Positions 4,738 to 5,519 of a stretch of DNA of 5,519 bases are shown here, piece by piece; the first letter of the stretch is position 1; each line of letters begins with the position of its first letter. Source of the stretch: Eggerthellaceae bacterium (GTDB lineage: Bacteria; Actinomycetota; Coriobacteriia; Coriobacteriales; Eggerthellaceae); NCBI GenBank assembly GCA_017459485.1, contig JAFUCW010000307.1, positions 1 to 5,519 of the forward strand, read 5' to 3'. Under the pieces are notes generated by a model. That model did no database searches and was not told where the DNA came from. It saw nothing but the letters and a program-made list of their open reading frames with translations. The translations under genes and the position numbers were made by a program.

Positions 4738-4743
4738 ATTATA
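4738..4743 (-). promoter_or_regulatory. -10 box of a probable PAP2 gene promoter
   Basis: The minus strand reads TATAAT from 4743 to 4738, a perfect -10 box in the 51-base gap between nnrE and the PAP2 gene. Transcription would begin near 4731, leaving a leader of about 28 bases. The -35 region is weak (AACGTA at 17-base spacing), and the promoter's upstream half overlaps the end of nnrE. It implies that the PAP2 gene can be transcribed independently of nnrE. Confidence 0.55.
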
Positions 4744-4754
4744 CCCCTTGCGTT

Positions 4755-5444
4755 CTATGGTACGTTCAGGCGTCGAGCAGTGTCGAACAACGGCTCGATG
4801 TAGGCGAGCGGCGCTGTGTGCACAGTACCCGCCGCAGGGTGGTCAAGTCCTGGTTTGGGAACGATCATGGTAACGGTATGGTCTGCGCGAATGCACTCTG
4901 CAGCTTCGTGTCCCGTTTGTGCCGAAAGGCCGCTTGGAACATCGGCGGCGACGACGGTCGCCCCAGCGTCGTGGGCGGCGTTGCATGCGCGAATCCATGT
5001 GGCATAGGGCTCTTTGACGGTGTCGCCCGAAAACCCCGTCCCCAGAATGGCGTCGATTACCAGGTCGCTTTCCGCAAGCAAGGCGTCGAGCGTGCGTGCG
5101 CCCGGGCCGACCAGGATGTGCGCACCGCCTTCAGCCAGGGCACCGTGCGCCCGAAGCGCTGCTTCCCGGGCGGGTTCAGCACGCAGCTCTTCGGCAGGTC
5201 GCGGGGTCACCAGGCAGACCGCGTGGCCATCGTCTAGAAGATGCCGTGCCGCCACCCACCCATCGCCTCCGTTGTTGCCGCTTCCGCACACGACGCAGAC
5301 CGCATCCATCGGCAGGGCGCGCTCCCGGCATGCCTGCACAAGCGCAAGCGCCGCGCGCTCCATCAGGACCATAGAGGGGATCCCCGCATCAATGCTGTGT
5401 CTGTCGGCGAGGCCGGCGCCTCTGCCTGTCAGTAACGGTTTCAT
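4755..5444 (-). CDS. nnrE: NAD(P)HX epimerase (YjeF N-terminal domain protein)
   Basis: NnrE interconverts the R and S forms of hydrated NADH and NADPH, damaged cofactors, so that the dehydratase NnrD can restore them. The 229-residue protein is a single YjeF N-terminal domain of normal length. Visible signatures are ADRHSIDAGIPSMVLMERAA (about 13-32), the glycine-rich GSGNNGGDG (54-62) of the nucleotide site, DAILGTGFSG (131-140) with the expected catalytic Asp131, ADVPSGL (167-173), and KPGL (197-200) near the end. In many bacteria this domain is fused to the NnrD dehydratase; here it stands alone and no NnrD follows, so NnrD must be encoded elsewhere if the pathway is complete. Ala32 replaces the glycine common in the LMERAG motif, a minor change. 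GGAG (5453-5450 on the minus strand), five bases from ATG 5444, supports the start, and a TATAAT box lies upstream. Confidence 0.93.
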   Translation of the reverse strand: MKPLLTGRGAGLADRHSIDAGIPSMVLMERAALALVQACRERALPMDAVCVVCGSGNNGGDGWVAARHLLDDGHAVCLVTPRPAEELRAEPAREAALRAHGALAEGGAHILVGPGARTLDALLAESDLVIDAILGTGFSGDTVKEPYATWIRACNAAHDAGATVVAADVPSGLSAQTGHEAAECIRADHTVTMIVPKPGLDHPAAGTVHTAPLAYIEPLFDTARRLNVP

Positions 5445-5471
5445 GACTTCTCCGTTCCCTTTGCATTGTAG

Positions 5472-5519
5472 TCCGACAGATTATAGGACAGCCGCATCAG
5501 GCTCTCTGACAGATGGACA
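5472..5519. repeat. Direct repeat of a GACAGAT...GGACA unit in the nnrE promoter region
   Basis: TCCGACAGAT (5472-5481) and TCTGACAGAT (5505-5514) differ at one base and are 33 bases apart, near three helical turns. Each is followed by GGACA: after TATA in the first copy (5486-5490), directly in the second (5515-5519). The first copy surrounds the -10 box, so a bound repressor would block polymerase. The second copy reaches the window edge, so the array may continue. The repeats are seen; the operator role is inferred. Confidence 0.45.
5480..5485 (-). promoter_or_regulatory. -10 box of a probable nnrE promoter
   Basis: The minus strand reads TATAAT from 5485 to 5480, giving a start near 5473 and a leader of about 28 bases before nnrE. 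The -35 region is poor (CAGAGA at 17-base spacing), which suggests activator dependence or a weak promoter. A second box, TACAAT (5470 to 5465), is an alternative but also lacks a -35 partner. The box lies inside the direct repeat at 5472-5519. Confidence 0.55.

Overview
The window is high-GC bacterial chromosome. It carries an L10/L7-L12 ribosomal protein pair, a short two-cluster ferredoxin, an iron-sulfur aldo/keto reductase and a RelB/DinJ-type antitoxin. This mix, with the codon use, suggests an anaerobic gut actinobacterium of the Coriobacteriia, most likely Eggerthellaceae (relatives of Eggerthella or Gordonibacter). That assignment is inference from gene content; no marker gene was compared with a database.

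Layout. 1-618 (+): a type II toxin-antitoxin pair with an intact RelB/DinJ-like antitoxin and a RelE/ParE-like toxin frame broken by an in-frame amber codon. 619-1103: intergenic, with a cluster of CTGACAC repeats, a good sigma-70-type promoter, a ribosomal protein L10 leader and an attenuator-like terminator. 1104-2200 (+): rplJ (L10) and rplL (L7/L12), separated by a 188-base spacer rich in hairpins. 2201-2550: a perfect 12-bp hairpin, a nested inverted-repeat element that looks like a dispersed repeat or structured RNA, an intrinsic terminator, and a promoter whose upstream half coincides with that terminator. 2551-2718 (+): a 55-residue 2[4Fe-4S] ferredoxin. 2807-5444 (-): three genes transcribed toward the ferredoxin, namely a ferredoxin-domain aldo/keto reductase, a PAP2-family membrane phosphatase and a stand-alone NAD(P)HX epimerase (nnrE).

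How the parts relate. rplJ and rplL encode the ribosomal stalk and are probably autoregulated by L10 or the L10-L12 complex binding the leader. The ferredoxin and the reductase are convergent neighbours; both handle low-potential electrons, but nothing here proves they are partners. nnrE, the PAP2 gene and the reductase share a strand, yet strong -10 boxes lie before nnrE and PAP2 and a weaker one before the reductase, so they look like separate units. No CRISPR array, tRNA, rRNA, transposase or phage gene was seen. The least explained stretch is 2231-2450; the broken toxin and the TGACA-type repeats at 734-779 and 5472-5519 are the other points of interest.
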